Position numbers and translations under genes: made by a program. This document shows, piece by piece, positions 8,835 through 17,241 of a stretch of 64,000 bases of DNA. This DNA comes from Methylobacterium sp. J-067 (lineage in GTDB: Bacteria > Pseudomonadota > Alphaproteobacteria > Rhizobiales > Beijerinckiaceae). The notes beneath the pieces were generated by a model. It worked only from the letters and a program-made list of their open reading frames with translations, made no database searches and was not told where the DNA came from. The stretch spans positions 25,067-89,066 of the forward strand of contig NZ_JAKSXZ010000074.1 of the NCBI RefSeq assembly GCF_022829465.1, written 5' to 3'. The first letter of the stretch is position 1, and each line of letters opens with the position of its first letter.

Positions 8835-9119
8835 TCACCTGTGGGCTTCAAGCGAGGCCACCGCGTCGCCGTTCCAGACGATGCCGAACCCGGCATCCGC
8901 GACGGCCTCGGTGGCGACCGCCTTCCAGTCCGAGAGCGGGCGGTCTTCCGCCCGGGCGAAGACGCGCTCGCAAATCTGGCTGACGCTGCCGACGGAGGCG
9001 GCGCCGCGCTCGGCCCAGTGCCGGTTCAGGGGGATCAGGGCGGCATCGTAAAGACGTGCCCGCTCGTTCATGGCTAGAAGATCCAGCCGCATGTCATCGA
9101 TCTCGGCAGGTCCGATCAT
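8835..9119 (-). CDS. Small hypothetical protein
   Basis: 94 residues, MIGPAEIDDMRLDLLAMNE at the start and a Trp-containing C-terminal region (LSDWKAVATEAVADAGFG). Composition is normal for a soluble helical protein. An AGGGA ribosome-site-like stretch precedes the ATG by about 9 nt. No family recognised. It lies 52 bp downstream of the secreted 117-residue protein on the same strand and could be co-transcribed with it. Confidence 0.6.
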   Translation of the reverse strand: MIGPAEIDDMRLDLLAMNERARLYDAALIPLNRHWAERGAASVGSVSQICERVFARAEDRPLSDWKAVATEAVADAGFGIVWNGDAVASLEAHR

Positions 9120-9171
9120 GTCCGGGCTTCCCTATGCTGGTGTCGGCAGGTCCATGCGTCTGAACGCGTGC

Positions 9172-9525
9172 CTATGGCAGGGCGCCGATCATGCCCTTGG
9201 CCTCGGTCATCGTGTTCTCGCAGGCGCGCTGGTCTCCACGCCGGTCCTCCTCGCCCGCCCGCAGGATCAGGGTCCGCGCGCCGACGACATGGTCGGCCGT
9301 CGAGACCGTAGCGGGGTCGCTGGGCGTGTCTTTGCGGGCGGCGGTCACCCCGCGCGGCGAGCCCGTCCGCAACGAGCGCCCGGCCTGCAGGCCAGCGACC
9401 TGCACCGCACCTGCACTGTCGAGGCGGCGCTCGATGGTGCCGATCTGCTCGGCGCAGGAGGACGCCAGGGCCGGAAGCGGCGAGATTGTGAGGATGAGGG
9501 TTGCCAGGATGGGTGCTAAGCGCAT
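9172..9525 (-). CDS. Small secreted hypothetical protein
   Basis: 117 residues starting MRLAPILATLILTISPLPALASSC, a clear signal peptide with cleavage probably after ALA. The mature part has two cysteines (one near the mature N-terminus, one in QRACENTM) that could form a disulfide in the periplasm. I used the Met at 9525 because it starts the signal peptide; the frame extends upstream to 9603 without protein-like character. No family recognised. Confidence 0.65.
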   Translation of the reverse strand: MRLAPILATLILTISPLPALASSCAEQIGTIERRLDSAGAVQVAGLQAGRSLRTGSPRGVTAARKDTPSDPATVSTADHVVGARTLILRAGEEDRRGDQRACENTMTEAKGMIGALP

Positions 9526-9825
9526 TGGGGTGCTTTCGGTGGGTGGCAGCATCGCAGTTGCGCTCGACGAGCGATTAACTCGATGCCGTCCCTCACGCGG
9601 CACTGCAAGGGTAGCGTCGGTACAACGGCGGAGAAGGCGTGTTGTTGCACTGCAATATCAGACGCGGGACTAGATTGCGTTTCGGCATGGCGCCGAGCCG
9701 GACGACCCGTCGGCGAGCTCGGTTCGCTGTCGACTGGTTCACCCGGTCCATCGGCATTCGGCAGTATTCCGTTGATCGACTATTGATGAGGGGGGCACGA
9801 GGAAACGGCCTTTAGCTACGCGCGG
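9526..9825. other. 300-bp intergenic region
   Basis: No gene seen. It should hold the promoter of the secreted protein and the 3' end of the antiporter transcript. No clear hairpin terminator was found. Confidence 0.4.
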
Positions 9826-11106
9826 TCAGGCCGTGGGACGGGGAAGGGTCAGGTCCAGCTGAGCGCTTTCCGTGTCCCGTCCCATCCTGCGGTCGAGGGC
9901 GCGCAGCACCAGCGTAACCGTGAAGCCGTGTAGGAGGATGGAGATCAGGACGGTGAGGCCGGCCGTCGACCACAGAAGATCCGTTCCATCAAAGGACGCA
10001 TGACCCGTCGCGAACGCCAAGTAGTAGACCGTCCCCAGCCCGCGGATGCCGAAGAAGCTGACGACGGCACGGTCCTCCGAGGACCGACCGCTACCGATCA
10101 GGCCAATCCAGCAGCTAAGGGGCCGGACGATCAGGACGGCGACCAGCGCGAAGGCGACGGCGGGCCAAGTCAGGTCGTATAGCAGTCCCCCGCCGATGAG
10201 CACCGCCCCGAACCCGACGAGCAGAACCATCATCAGGAGACGTTCGAGCTGCTCGGCGTAGTCATGCATCTTGCGATGGTAGTCATGCCCGCGGCTGGAA
10301 GAGCGCAGCGCGACGGCCGACGCGAACACGCCAACGAAGCCGTAGCCGTCGACGATCTGGACGCATCCGTAGGCGATGCAGGTCACGCCGAGTGCCACGA
10401 AGCCGTCGCCGGTGCGGGAGAGCTTCGACAGGTTGGGCAGGTGGAACATCAGCCATCCTAGCGCCCGCCCTATCGCCGCCCCGAGGACGGCGCCGACGGC
10501 GATCTTCCAGAGCACGTCGACGGCAAGCCAGTGAGACCACGAAAAACCGGCCAGGCCGCCGGTACCAGCCAGAGCGATGGCGAGGTTCACGAACGGGAAG
10601 GCGAGGCCGTCATTGAGACCCGCCTCGGAGGTCAGGGCGAACCGCGGCTCGTCCTCGTGGGCCTCGTCGGGGTGGCCGACCTGGACGTCGGATGCCACAA
10701 CCGGGTCCGTCGGGGCCAGGGACGACCCTAGGAGAAGGGCCGAGGCAAGACCGAGCCCGAGAAGGGCCGACCCCAGCGCGGTCAGCGCGAGAATGGTCAG
10801 GGGCATGCCGATGCCGAGGAGGCGCCACGTCATCGACCAGCTCCGCCAACCGAAGAGGCGGTCGATCTTGAGGCCGGCCCCCATCAGCGAGATCACGACC
10901 ACGGCCTCGGTGGCATGCTCGATGAGCTTGGCATGGGAGCCAGGATGGGGCGTGAGCTCACCGATGGCGGGGATGACCGACAGGGCTGCGCCGATCCCGA
11001 CGCAACAGATGGGAAGCGACAGGGGCAGAGCCCGAAGCACCATCGGCAACCAAGCCGTCAGAAGCACCAGGACACCGAACCCGGCGACGACGACATAGGT
11101 TTCCAT
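9826..11106 (-). CDS. Cation:proton antiporter, CPA1 (NhaP) type
   Basis: 426 residues with about 12 membrane segments. Ion-site motifs of CPA1 exchangers are visible: APTDPVVASD at residues 131-140 (Asp134) and SEAGLNDGLAFPF at 160-172 (Glu161, Asn165-Asp166), matching the ND pair that binds the cation. Such proteins exchange Na+ or K+ for protons and support pH/salt tolerance. The C-terminus is short and lacks a regulatory TrkA or cNMP domain. It is the most downstream member of the minus-strand stress region and seems to be its own unit. Confidence 0.88.
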   Translation of the reverse strand: METYVVVAGFGVLVLLTAWLPMVLRALPLSLPICCVGIGAALSVIPAIGELTPHPGSHAKLIEHATEAVVVISLMGAGLKIDRLFGWRSWSMTWRLLGIGMPLTILALTALGSALLGLGLASALLLGSSLAPTDPVVASDVQVGHPDEAHEDEPRFALTSEAGLNDGLAFPFVNLAIALAGTGGLAGFSWSHWLAVDVLWKIAVGAVLGAAIGRALGWLMFHLPNLSKLSRTGDGFVALGVTCIAYGCVQIVDGYGFVGVFASAVALRSSSRGHDYHRKMHDYAEQLERLLMMVLLVGFGAVLIGGGLLYDLTWPAVAFALVAVLIVRPLSCWIGLIGSGRSSEDRAVVSFFGIRGLGTVYYLAFATGHASFDGTDLLWSTAGLTVLISILLHGFTVTLVLRALDRRMGRDTESAQLDLTLPRPTA

Positions 11107-11258
11107 GTGGACTCAAGTGATTTCGGAAACCTCGGTTCAATGAATCGAACTATCCGCGACGATGGCGACAGGTCCGTGCCGACCGGGCCGGTCGGACAAG
11201 TCTGATGGAATGCCCGCGGACCGAGGATGTCGCCATGTCCAGTTCCGCCGGCCCCCTC

Positions 11259-11636
11259 CTACTTCCGCGGCTTTCCATCGTCGTCAAGGGCGACGTAGGT
11301 AAAGACCCCTTCGGTGACCTTCTCGGGATCGCCGCCTGTCCTATCACGCACCCAGACCTCGACCTTCACGCCCAACGACGTCTCGCCGACCTGCTGCAGG
11401 GCGCAGTAGCAACTCACCTCGTCGCCGACCGCAATCGGCCGTAGGAAGCGCATCGCGTCGATGCTGACGGTCGCGACGCGCCCCCTGGTGCGCTGGGCGG
11501 CGAAGGTTCCGCCCGCCAGGTCCATCTGGGACACCGTCCAGCCGCCGAAGATGGCGCCGGCCGCGTTGGTGTCGCGTGGCATGGCGATGGTGCGCAGGTG
11601 TGGGCCATCGGAGACGTTCGGGACCGTGTCGCTCAT
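11259..11636 (-). CDS. Acyl-CoA thioesterase, YciA-like hotdog fold
   Basis: 125 residues. The N-terminal segment IAMPRDTNAAGAIFGGW (about residues 17-33) is the signature of YciA/BACH thioesterases, with Asp and Asn in the active site; RFLRPIAVGDEV follows. These hydrolyse acyl-CoA to free CoA and acid. The ATG at 11636 has a GAGG site 8 nt upstream and begins the conserved fold; a longer open frame to 11999 is antisense-like noise over the transaldolase gene. It sits 61 bp downstream of the transaldolase on the same strand. Confidence 0.85.
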   Translation of the reverse strand: MSDTVPNVSDGPHLRTIAMPRDTNAAGAIFGGWTVSQMDLAGGTFAAQRTRGRVATVSIDAMRFLRPIAVGDEVSCYCALQQVGETSLGVKVEVWVRDRTGGDPEKVTEGVFTYVALDDDGKPRK

Positions 11637-11697
11637 ATCGTATGCCTCGCCCCTGGTTTCGGTCGGGTCGAAAAACGGACAATCGGCGTGGAAAAGT

Positions 11698-12912
11698 TCA
11701 TGTCCGAGCGCCGTTCCCTGATCGCACCGGGGCCGCCGCGGCCGGGGCACCCTTCGGGGCGTCCTGGCCGGATGCAGGGCAGACCGCCCCGGCCGGCATG
11801 ACGCCGGCGCCGGCCCGTTCGAGTTGTCCGGTGACCGAGGCGATGAGCTCGTTCCAGCTCGCCTCGAACGAGGCGACGGCCTTGGCCTCCAGCGTGGTGG
11901 CGACGTCCGCCATGTCGATGCCGAGCCGCTCCAATTCGTTGAGAATGGCCTGGGCCGCGCCGGCGGGCGCATGGATCGTGTCCGGCCGGATACGGCCATG
12001 ATCTGCTACGGCGCGAAGCGTCGGCTGCGCCATGGTGTTGACCGTCTCGGGCCCGGCGAGCTCGACGACGTAACGGGTGTCGTCGAGGGCCTTGTCCTTC
12101 ACCCCGGTGGATGCCCATAGAAGGCGTTGGGGCCGTGCTCCCTTCAGGGCGTGCCAGCGCGCGGAGGCGACGCTGTCCTCCCATACCCCGTATGCGAGGC
12201 GGGCGTTGGCGATGGCCGCCTGGCCACGGACGCGGTCGCGTTCGACGGCATTGCCTGCCCCCTCCGCCAGCCGGCGGTCCACCTCGATGTCGACGCGGCT
12301 GAGGAAGAACGAGGCGACGCTCTCCACCCCAACGAGGCTTTCGCCGGCGGCCGCCCGACGTTCGAGTCCAGTGAGGAACCCGTCGAGCACCGCCTCGTAG
12401 CGGGCCACCGAGAAAATCAGGGTCACGTTGACCGAGATGCCCTCCGCCAGGCAGGTCGAGATGGCGGGCAGGCCGGCATCTGTCGCGGGGATCTTGATAT
12501 AGAGGTTCGGTCTGTCGACCAGCCACCACAGGCCGCGCGCCTCGGCCACAGTGCGCTCGGTATCGCCCGAGATGCGCGGATCGACCTCGATGGATACCCG
12601 GCCGTCGCGGCCGCCGGTACGGTCGTAGACCGGACGGAGGACGTCGCAGGCGGTCCGGACGTCCCAGGCGGTCAGCAGCCGAACCGTCTCGCCGATGGCG
12701 GTCCCACGCAGCGCCAGATCGCGCACGTGGCCGTCGTAGCCCTCGCCGGCCCCGATGGCCTTGGCGAAAATGGTCGGGTTGGTGGTGATGCCGATGACAC
12801 CATCGCGCTCGACCGCTTCCGCAAGGGCGCCGGACTCGATCATGGGCCGGCTGAGGTCATCCAACCAAATGGCGACGCCGGCCGCTGCGAGGTCATGGAG
12901 GGGATCGGTCAT
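11698..12912 (-). CDS. tal: Transaldolase
   Basis: 404 residues, the length of the long (TalB/actinobacterial-type) transaldolases. IWLDDLSRPMIESG near residue 15, GITTNPTIF at 41-49 and the Schiff-base lysine in NLYIKIPATDAG (Lys140) are diagnostic. It transfers a dihydroxyacetone unit between sedoheptulose 7-phosphate and glyceraldehyde 3-phosphate in the pentose-phosphate pathway. A GGAAAG site precedes the ATG by about 6 nt. The last 30 residues are Ala/Pro-rich and probably disordered. Its place beside stress genes hints at NADPH or carbon rerouting under stress, which is inference. Confidence 0.9.
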   Translation of the reverse strand: MTDPLHDLAAAGVAIWLDDLSRPMIESGALAEAVERDGVIGITTNPTIFAKAIGAGEGYDGHVRDLALRGTAIGETVRLLTAWDVRTACDVLRPVYDRTGGRDGRVSIEVDPRISGDTERTVAEARGLWWLVDRPNLYIKIPATDAGLPAISTCLAEGISVNVTLIFSVARYEAVLDGFLTGLERRAAAGESLVGVESVASFFLSRVDIEVDRRLAEGAGNAVERDRVRGQAAIANARLAYGVWEDSVASARWHALKGARPQRLLWASTGVKDKALDDTRYVVELAGPETVNTMAQPTLRAVADHGRIRPDTIHAPAGAAQAILNELERLGIDMADVATTLEAKAVASFEASWNELIASVTGQLERAGAGVMPAGAVCPASGQDAPKGAPAAAAPVRSGNGART

Positions 12913-13009
12913 CGGTTCTTTCCGTCAGGGCGGATGGGTGGGAGCCGTCCCCCGTGGGCCGGCGTCGGCCGTGCCGACCAACCCCCGTGAGTGACCGTCG
13001 GGTGCCGGT

Positions 13010-13309
13010 TCAGCCGCCGACGTCACCGTGGAAGGTCGCGAAGGACGACAGCACCTTCTCGGCGATGGCGTCGTCGACCGCGACGGAAACCCTGACCTTG
13101 CCGGCCAGCGCGGGTTCGCCCTCATTCCCGGCCTTCAGGTGCCCGTCCTCGACATCCGCCCGCGCCGCCTCGGTCCCAGCCGTGTTCTCGTCCGAGGCAG
13201 GGCCGACCTGCACCGCGTTCCGATCAAGGCCGTGATCCTGCACGATGTGCTCGACGGCCATCTCCGCATCCCGGCGGGATTTGAAATCGGCTGAGATCGT
13301 CCTGGACAT
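13010..13309 (-). CDS. Small hypothetical stress-type protein
   Basis: 99 residues: MSRTISADFKSRRDAEMAVE opens a beta-alpha unit, followed by an acidic middle and GKVRVSVAVDDAIAEKVLS. The layout recalls the N-terminal domain of YflT/general-stress-17M proteins, which sense or bind unknown ligands, but the match is loose. A strong GGAGG site lies 5 nt before the ATG. It is the first of many small stress-type genes on this strand. Confidence 0.65.
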   Translation of the reverse strand: MSRTISADFKSRRDAEMAVEHIVQDHGLDRNAVQVGPASDENTAGTEAARADVEDGHLKAGNEGEPALAGKVRVSVAVDDAIAEKVLSSFATFHGDVGG

Positions 13310-13679
13310 GTCGCCTCCGGTTTATTGTCGATGGGTCCGGAAGGACCTCGAAAGAACATTCGGGATCGACTTCCATCGTCTTTGGCAAAGGGCCGGCGCG
13401 CGGGACCGTTCCGGTGGCGAACCGTTAATACGGACGCGAGGGTGGAATTCACAATGCAATCCGAAGCTGCATTGACCACTACGGTTCAAATCGCAGCAAG
13501 CACCCACCCTGGGCGTCTGTGACGCCATGTCCGAAAATCCGCCGGTCAGAGCGCTTCCTCCCTATCCCGCCGATCTGCAGCCCCCTGTCCGTTCCCTGCC
13601 CGGCGAAAAAACGGGCCCAGCCTCATCTGAGGCTGGGCTCATCCTGGTTCAGCCCCCTTCGACCCCCGTCCCGCGGGAT
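13310..13679. other. 370-bp intergenic region with terminator
   Basis: Contains the intrinsic terminator of the coiled-coil gene (13606-13638) and presumably the promoter of the 99-residue gene. No further coding signal was seen; GC-rich open frames on the plus strand here look random. Confidence 0.5.
13606..13638 (-). terminator. Rho-independent terminator of the coiled-coil gene
   Basis: A perfect 11-bp inverted repeat (13615-13625 with 13628-13638) whose minus-strand 3' side is followed, after CCG, by six T (A-run at 13606-13611 on the plus strand). It lies about 40 bp past the stop of the coiled-coil gene at 13680. Confidence 0.85.
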
Positions 13680-14852
13680 TCATTCGGACTTGGGAGCGAT
13701 GGCAGGCGCTTGCGGCTGGGATGGGCCGGGATGCACCGTCATGGCAGGAGGATGGTCCGATAGCTGCTGACGTGCCTCGGCGAGCTTAGCCTGGGCCGCG
13801 GCAAGGTCATGACGGGTCGTTCCCAGCCGGTCCTCAAGGGCAGCCATCTCCTTGTTGCGGGAGGCCAGCGTCTCGGTCAGGGTCGCCAACTGCGCCTGGG
13901 CGTCGGCCTGCCGCTTCTGCAGCGCCTCTACCGCCGAGGCCGCGCCGTCGCGGTCGGAAGCCAGCTTCTGGACAGCCTGCTCAGCCTGGCTCCGTTCCAA
14001 GATCACACTGTCCCGCTCGGACTGCGCCTTGGCGAGTTGCTTCTGCGTCGAAGCCAACCCATCCTTGGCTTGCTGCACCTGCTGGCCAGCCTGCGAGACG
14101 TCGCTCGCCAGCTTTTCACGATTGGCGGTCAGACCGTCGACGGCCCGCTCCAGTTCGGCCTTCTGCCTCGTCGCCTGCTCAGTCGCGGCGCGGGCATCGG
14201 CCAGCTCCTTCTGAGCGGCAGCCGAGCCCTCGCGCGCCTTCTGCTGGCTCTCCTCGGCCTTGGCGAGGTCGGCAGTCTTAGCGGTCGCCTCCTGGGACAT
14301 GGCGGCGATATCGGACCGCAGCTTTGCCTCCTGCTGGCGCGTCTCTTCCAGCCGGCGCCCGACGTCGGACAGTTCCTTGGTCCTGGCGGTCGCCGCCTGC
14401 TCGGCTGCCGTGGTGGCCTCCTTCATAGGAGCGAGCTTCTGCTCAGCCTGGGTGACCTGGGCCTGCAGCCCGGTGAGCTTGGTCGTCTCGGCCTCGGTGG
14501 TGGCCTTGGCCTCGCCGGCCTTGCGCTCGGCCTCCTGTTGTTCCGTCGCCAGGCTTGCCGCCTTCGTCTTGGCCTGTTCGCCGGCCTGAGTGATATCCCG
14601 CTCCTGCTGCTGGGCCGATGCGATCCTCGCCTGGAGCCCGTCGAGGGTACCCGCCGCCGCCCGCTGCTGATCGAGGTCCGATTGCAGGGAGACCTGCCGC
14701 GTCTCCAGGTCCTGGATGCGATGGTCCCGGGCGGTCCTCTGCCGTGCGCCCGCAATGGAGGCAACGACGAGCCAGACCAGGAGTACCACCGCCACGACGG
14801 CGAGGCTGAACGGAAGGGGCCTGCGAAGTTCGGAACGGTAGTCGATGGCCAT
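13680..14852 (-). CDS. Membrane-anchored long coiled-coil protein
   Basis: 390 residues: a short cytoplasmic start, one membrane helix at about residues 14-34 (LPFSLAVVAVVLLVWLVVAS), then about 320 residues of Ala/Gln/Glu/Lys-rich heptads with repeated EQA, AQ and KAE units, and a Pro-rich tail. It is a single-pass protein with a long coiled coil, like spacer, tether or SMC-like envelope proteins. No enzyme motif. It is followed by its own terminator. Function unknown; a structural envelope role in the stress locus is a guess. Confidence 0.75.
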   Translation of the reverse strand: MAIDYRSELRRPLPFSLAVVAVVLLVWLVVASIAGARQRTARDHRIQDLETRQVSLQSDLDQQRAAAGTLDGLQARIASAQQQERDITQAGEQAKTKAASLATEQQEAERKAGEAKATTEAETTKLTGLQAQVTQAEQKLAPMKEATTAAEQAATARTKELSDVGRRLEETRQQEAKLRSDIAAMSQEATAKTADLAKAEESQQKAREGSAAAQKELADARAATEQATRQKAELERAVDGLTANREKLASDVSQAGQQVQQAKDGLASTQKQLAKAQSERDSVILERSQAEQAVQKLASDRDGAASAVEALQKRQADAQAQLATLTETLASRNKEMAALEDRLGTTRHDLAAAQAKLAEARQQLSDHPPAMTVHPGPSQPQAPAIAPKSE

Positions 14853-14995
14853 GGCGTTCTCGCGGGCGTTGGAGGGAACGGATCAGATCGACGAGGCAGC
14901 CTCGCCAGGCGTCGGTTCGGCACTGGCAGCCCCCGGCTCGGGGGTGGAAACACTCGATGCGAGACCGCCATGACCCGCCCCGACCAGGGAGCCGA

Positions 14996-15208
14996 TCATG
15001 ACGAGGAGCGCGCGGTGCTCGGGGATCCGTTCGCCGAGGCGAGGAAATCCGCGATCTCGATGCATGACGGCCTCCCGCCGGATGGCCCGTTTGGTTCATG
15101 GAAGACGTACACGTCGGCAGGGTCGCCGCCGCGGCATAGGTACCAGCGGTCGTCGTTCGACCCGTCATGGATCAGCGTGCGCATGGGTGACATCGGAGGG
15201 TCCGCCAT
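14996..15208 (-). CDS. Small conserved-type hypothetical protein
   Basis: 70 residues. The middle reads DDRWYLCRGGDPADVYVFHEPN then SGGRPSCIEIADFLA, matching a type of short orphan protein I recall as frequent in Rhizobiales (W-x-L...HE-x-N-x-x-SGG-x-x-S/T pattern). The ATG at 15208 follows a GGGGACGAG stretch. Function is not known; no membrane or signal segment is present. Codon usage contrasts with the shadow frames around it. Confidence 0.65.
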   Translation of the reverse strand: MADPPMSPMRTLIHDGSNDDRWYLCRGGDPADVYVFHEPNGPSGGRPSCIEIADFLASANGSPSTARSSS

Positions 15209-15266
15209 GTCTCGTCCCCGTCCGAGGACCGCCCTCGTCGGAAGCGTAGCCGTGGGCGACGACCGT

Positions 15267-15632
15267 TCAGCGACGGCCGTGAACGACCATCGCGAGCAGG
15301 TATCCGATGGCTCCGGCCATGGCCGCCAGCACCAGCGGGGACTCCTTCGCATACTGTGCGACGGCATCGCCACCCTGCCGGTAGGCACGCTCGGCCTCGG
15401 GGAAGGCGTCGCGGCTCCGGTTGATCGCCTTGTCGGCGAGGTCGCTCGCCTGTCTGGCAACGTCGCGCACGGCGTCCTTGGCCTGTCCGACGAGGTTCTC
15501 GGCGGCCCCCTTGACCTCGTTAGCCGTACCCTTGGCCTGGGTCTCCCGGTCGCCCGTGACGTCACCGACAGCGCCCTGAACCTTGCCGCCGAGTTCCTTG
15601 GCGGCGCCGGTGATGCGGTTCTCGTCCTCTGA
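15267..15632 (-). pseudogene. CsbD-like stress gene lacking an in-frame start codon
   Basis: The reading frame encodes a CsbD-type N-terminal part (DENRITGAAKELGGKVQGAV then VTGDRETQAKGTANEV) and a C-terminal ElaB/DUF883-like tail ending in a membrane segment, ESPLVLAAMAGAIGYLLAMV. Upstream, however, the frame runs into TGA only two codons before DENRIT, and no ATG, GTG or TTG is available before the Met at 15470. A GGAG ribosome site and a TTG (15632-15630) lie exactly where a start is expected but are out of frame by one base. Removing one G of the GG at about 15621 would restore M-I-R-D-E-N-R-I-T. It is either a recent frameshift, a sequencing error, or translated only from 15470 as a 67-residue fragment. 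Confidence 0.7.
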
Positions 15633-15703
15633 TCAATCTCCGTTTGGTTCAAAGTAGAGCCGGCCCGCAGCAAAACATGCTTCGAGCCGATGCGAGGCGC
15701 TGA

Positions 15704-15901
15704 CTAATTCTTCGACACGGCCTTCCTGGGTCGCGCTTTGATCGAGCTTTGGTTGGCCTTCTTCGCCCGGTCGTCGGCCTTCGAAGCGTGCTTGGCGGCC
15801 TTCTTCTCGTTGCCGTCGTCGAGGTGGCGAGCGGCCTTCTGGTGTGACTTGGCCGCCGCCTTGTGGTGTTCGGCGGCCTTGGCGTGCACGCTTCCGGACA
15901 T
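15704..15901 (-). CDS. Lys/Ala/His-rich small basic protein (histone H1-like)
   Basis: 65 residues composed almost wholly of Ala, Lys, His, Ser and Asp: repeats of KAAxHHKAAAKSHQKAARHL then KKAAKHASKADDRAKKA. Such composition is typical of small nucleic-acid-binding or desiccation-linked basic proteins. A strong GGGAGGGA site precedes the ATG. It lies directly upstream of the damaged CsbD-like frame on the same strand. Confidence 0.7.
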   Translation of the reverse strand: MSGSVHAKAAEHHKAAAKSHQKAARHLDDGNEKKAAKHASKADDRAKKANQSSIKARPRKAVSKN

Positions 15902-15998
15902 CTGTCCCTCCCGTGACGGGGATTTACGTGCCCCGGTGCAAACGTGTGGCCGGTCGGTTCTGCGGCTTCGATACCAGCGGGATCGACCGGGTGGCTTC

Positions 15999-16499
15999 TC
16001 AGGCGGGCATGCCAGCGACCGCGGACGGAAGCCTGCCGTCAGGGGTGTAGCGGTCCACCGCGGACGGCAGTTCGCGCGAGAGCCTGGACAGAAGGTCGTC
16101 GTGCGAGAGGCCGGTCTGCCTCGACAGCGTATCGAGGACGTCAGGACCGATGGCCGATCTCAAATGATCGGGCTTTATCTCGGCGTTCGGCCCGTGGTTG
16201 ACCCAAGAGTCGGCCGCCTCGCCGTGGCCGTTCTCGCGAAAGCGGTCAACGAGTTGGCCAAGGCCGCCGCTGAGCAGGCCACCGGCACCAGCACCCCCAA
16301 GGGCGCCTCCGAGATTACCGAGCAGGCCGCCGAGACCATCCTGTCCCGCGATCCCGCCCTGTCCGGCGGGCGTACCTGCGGTTGCGGGACCACCGTGGCC
16401 AGATCCGCCGAGCATCTCTTGGATCTTGTCCCGGTTCTGGAAGCCCGCCACGGCCAACAGGCCGAGCAGCGCGGTCATCGAGGGAAAGCCGTCACTCAT
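15999..16499 (-). CDS. YidB-family (DUF937) protein
   Basis: 166 residues. It starts [20 protein letters not shown], followed by a Gly-rich linker ([25 protein letters not shown]) and the YidB-type C-terminal domain: [19 protein letters not shown] near residue 85 and [21 protein letters not shown] near 115, then [23 protein letters not shown]. The family is of unknown function, often found with stress genes. GGAG lies 8 nt before the ATG. Confidence 0.85.
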   Translation of the reverse strand: MSDGFPSMTALLGLLAVAGFQNRDKIQEMLGGSGHGGPATAGTPAGQGGIAGQDGLGGLLGNLGGALGGAGAGGLLSGGLGQLVDRFRENGHGEAADSWVNHGPNAEIKPDHLRSAIGPDVLDTLSRQTGLSHDDLLSRLSRELPSAVDRYTPDGRLPSAVAGMPA

Positions 16500-16539
16500 C
16501 GGGTGTCTCCGTTCCGTTTCGATGAAACCTTTGGGCCGA

Positions 16540-16839
16540 TCAGCAATCGTCGTCGCCGGGCTTCACGACCTTGCCCTCGGGCGGCTTGGCCTCGTTGGTG
16601 GCGGGCGTCGCATTCGAGCCGACATTGTTCATCGCGCCGACCGTCCCGGAGGATTCTGCCTTGGCACCGGGCGAGACCTTCGCGGTCGTGTCACCGTCGA
16701 CCTTCGAGGAAGCGTCGGCCGAGCCCACCTGGCCGGTGCTGTTCGTGGTCGTCCCGACCGCACATGGCTTGGCCGAGGCGATGCCGGCGCCAAGGAGCGT
16801 TATCGCCGCCGCTACGGACAGGGTGTTGAGGATCTTCAT
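16540..16839 (-). CDS. Small secreted hypothetical protein
   Basis: 99 residues with a clear signal peptide ([23 protein letters not shown], cleavage about residue 23). The mature part is Ser/Thr/Gly/Asn-rich, low complexity, has one Cys just after the cleavage site and one as the last residue, and is probably disordered in the periplasm. An AAGGAAA site lies 6 nt upstream. No family recognised. Confidence 0.7.
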   Translation of the reverse strand: MKILNTLSVAAAITLLGAGIASAKPCAVGTTTNSTGQVGSADASSKVDGDTTAKVSPGAKAESSGTVGAMNNVGSNATPATNEAKPPEGKVVKPGDDDC

Positions 16840-16890
16840 GGGGTTTCCTTCGGGTTGGGATAGGATGCGGACCGGGCAGGCGAGGGACCG

Positions 16891-17193
16891 CTACCGCGAG
16901 GGGGCGGACTGTTCGGAGGCCGTCACGACGTAGTCGGCAATGGCAGCCCGGCAGCCAGGCGAGACCTCCCGGGCGTTCTTGCGGAAGCAGGCGACGACCT
17001 CGGGTCCGTTTAGGTCGAGGCCGTTGCAGAAACGGGCGTAGTCGGCCGAACAGAACGGCTTCAGCGATGCCCTTGAACCGGTCTTCTCAAGAGCCTGCGC
17101 GCCGAGCGGGACGCATGACGATGCGAGGGCCGCGAATACGACGAGGTGGCGGAGATTGGTCACGGCGACGGGGCTTTCGCGATAGGTGGACAT
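16891..17193 (-). CDS. Small secreted cysteine-containing protein
   Basis: 100 residues. Residues about 10-34 form a signal-type hydrophobic stretch (LRHLVVFAALASSCVPLGAQA). The mature part has CSADYARFCNGLDLNGPEVVACFRKN then SPGC, a four-Cys pattern like the short Cys-rich repeat (C-x7-C ... C-x9-10-C) of periplasmic Cys-rich proteins. An alternative GTG at 17162 would shorten the leader. It sits 52 bp upstream of the secreted 99-residue gene on the same strand. Confidence 0.7.
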   Translation of the reverse strand: MSTYRESPVAVTNLRHLVVFAALASSCVPLGAQALEKTGSRASLKPFCSADYARFCNGLDLNGPEVVACFRKNAREVSPGCRAAIADYVVTASEQSAPSR

Positions 17194-17207
17194 GGAATCG
17201 TACGGAG

Positions 17208-17233
17208 CCGGGACCGGCTCGAATCGGTCCCGG
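17208..17233. other. Hairpin between two stress genes
   Basis: A perfect 9-bp inverted repeat (17208-17216 with 17225-17233, loop 8 nt) lies in the 48-bp gap between the DUF2382 gene and the Cys-rich gene. There is no T-run on either strand, so it is more likely an mRNA-processing or stability hairpin than an intrinsic terminator. Confidence 0.45.
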
Positions 17234-17241
17234 ACTTGAGC

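Noticed and set aside
14883..14999. 38-residue frame (MIGSLVGAGHGG...)
   Set aside because: No ribosome site and low-complexity end; probably chance.
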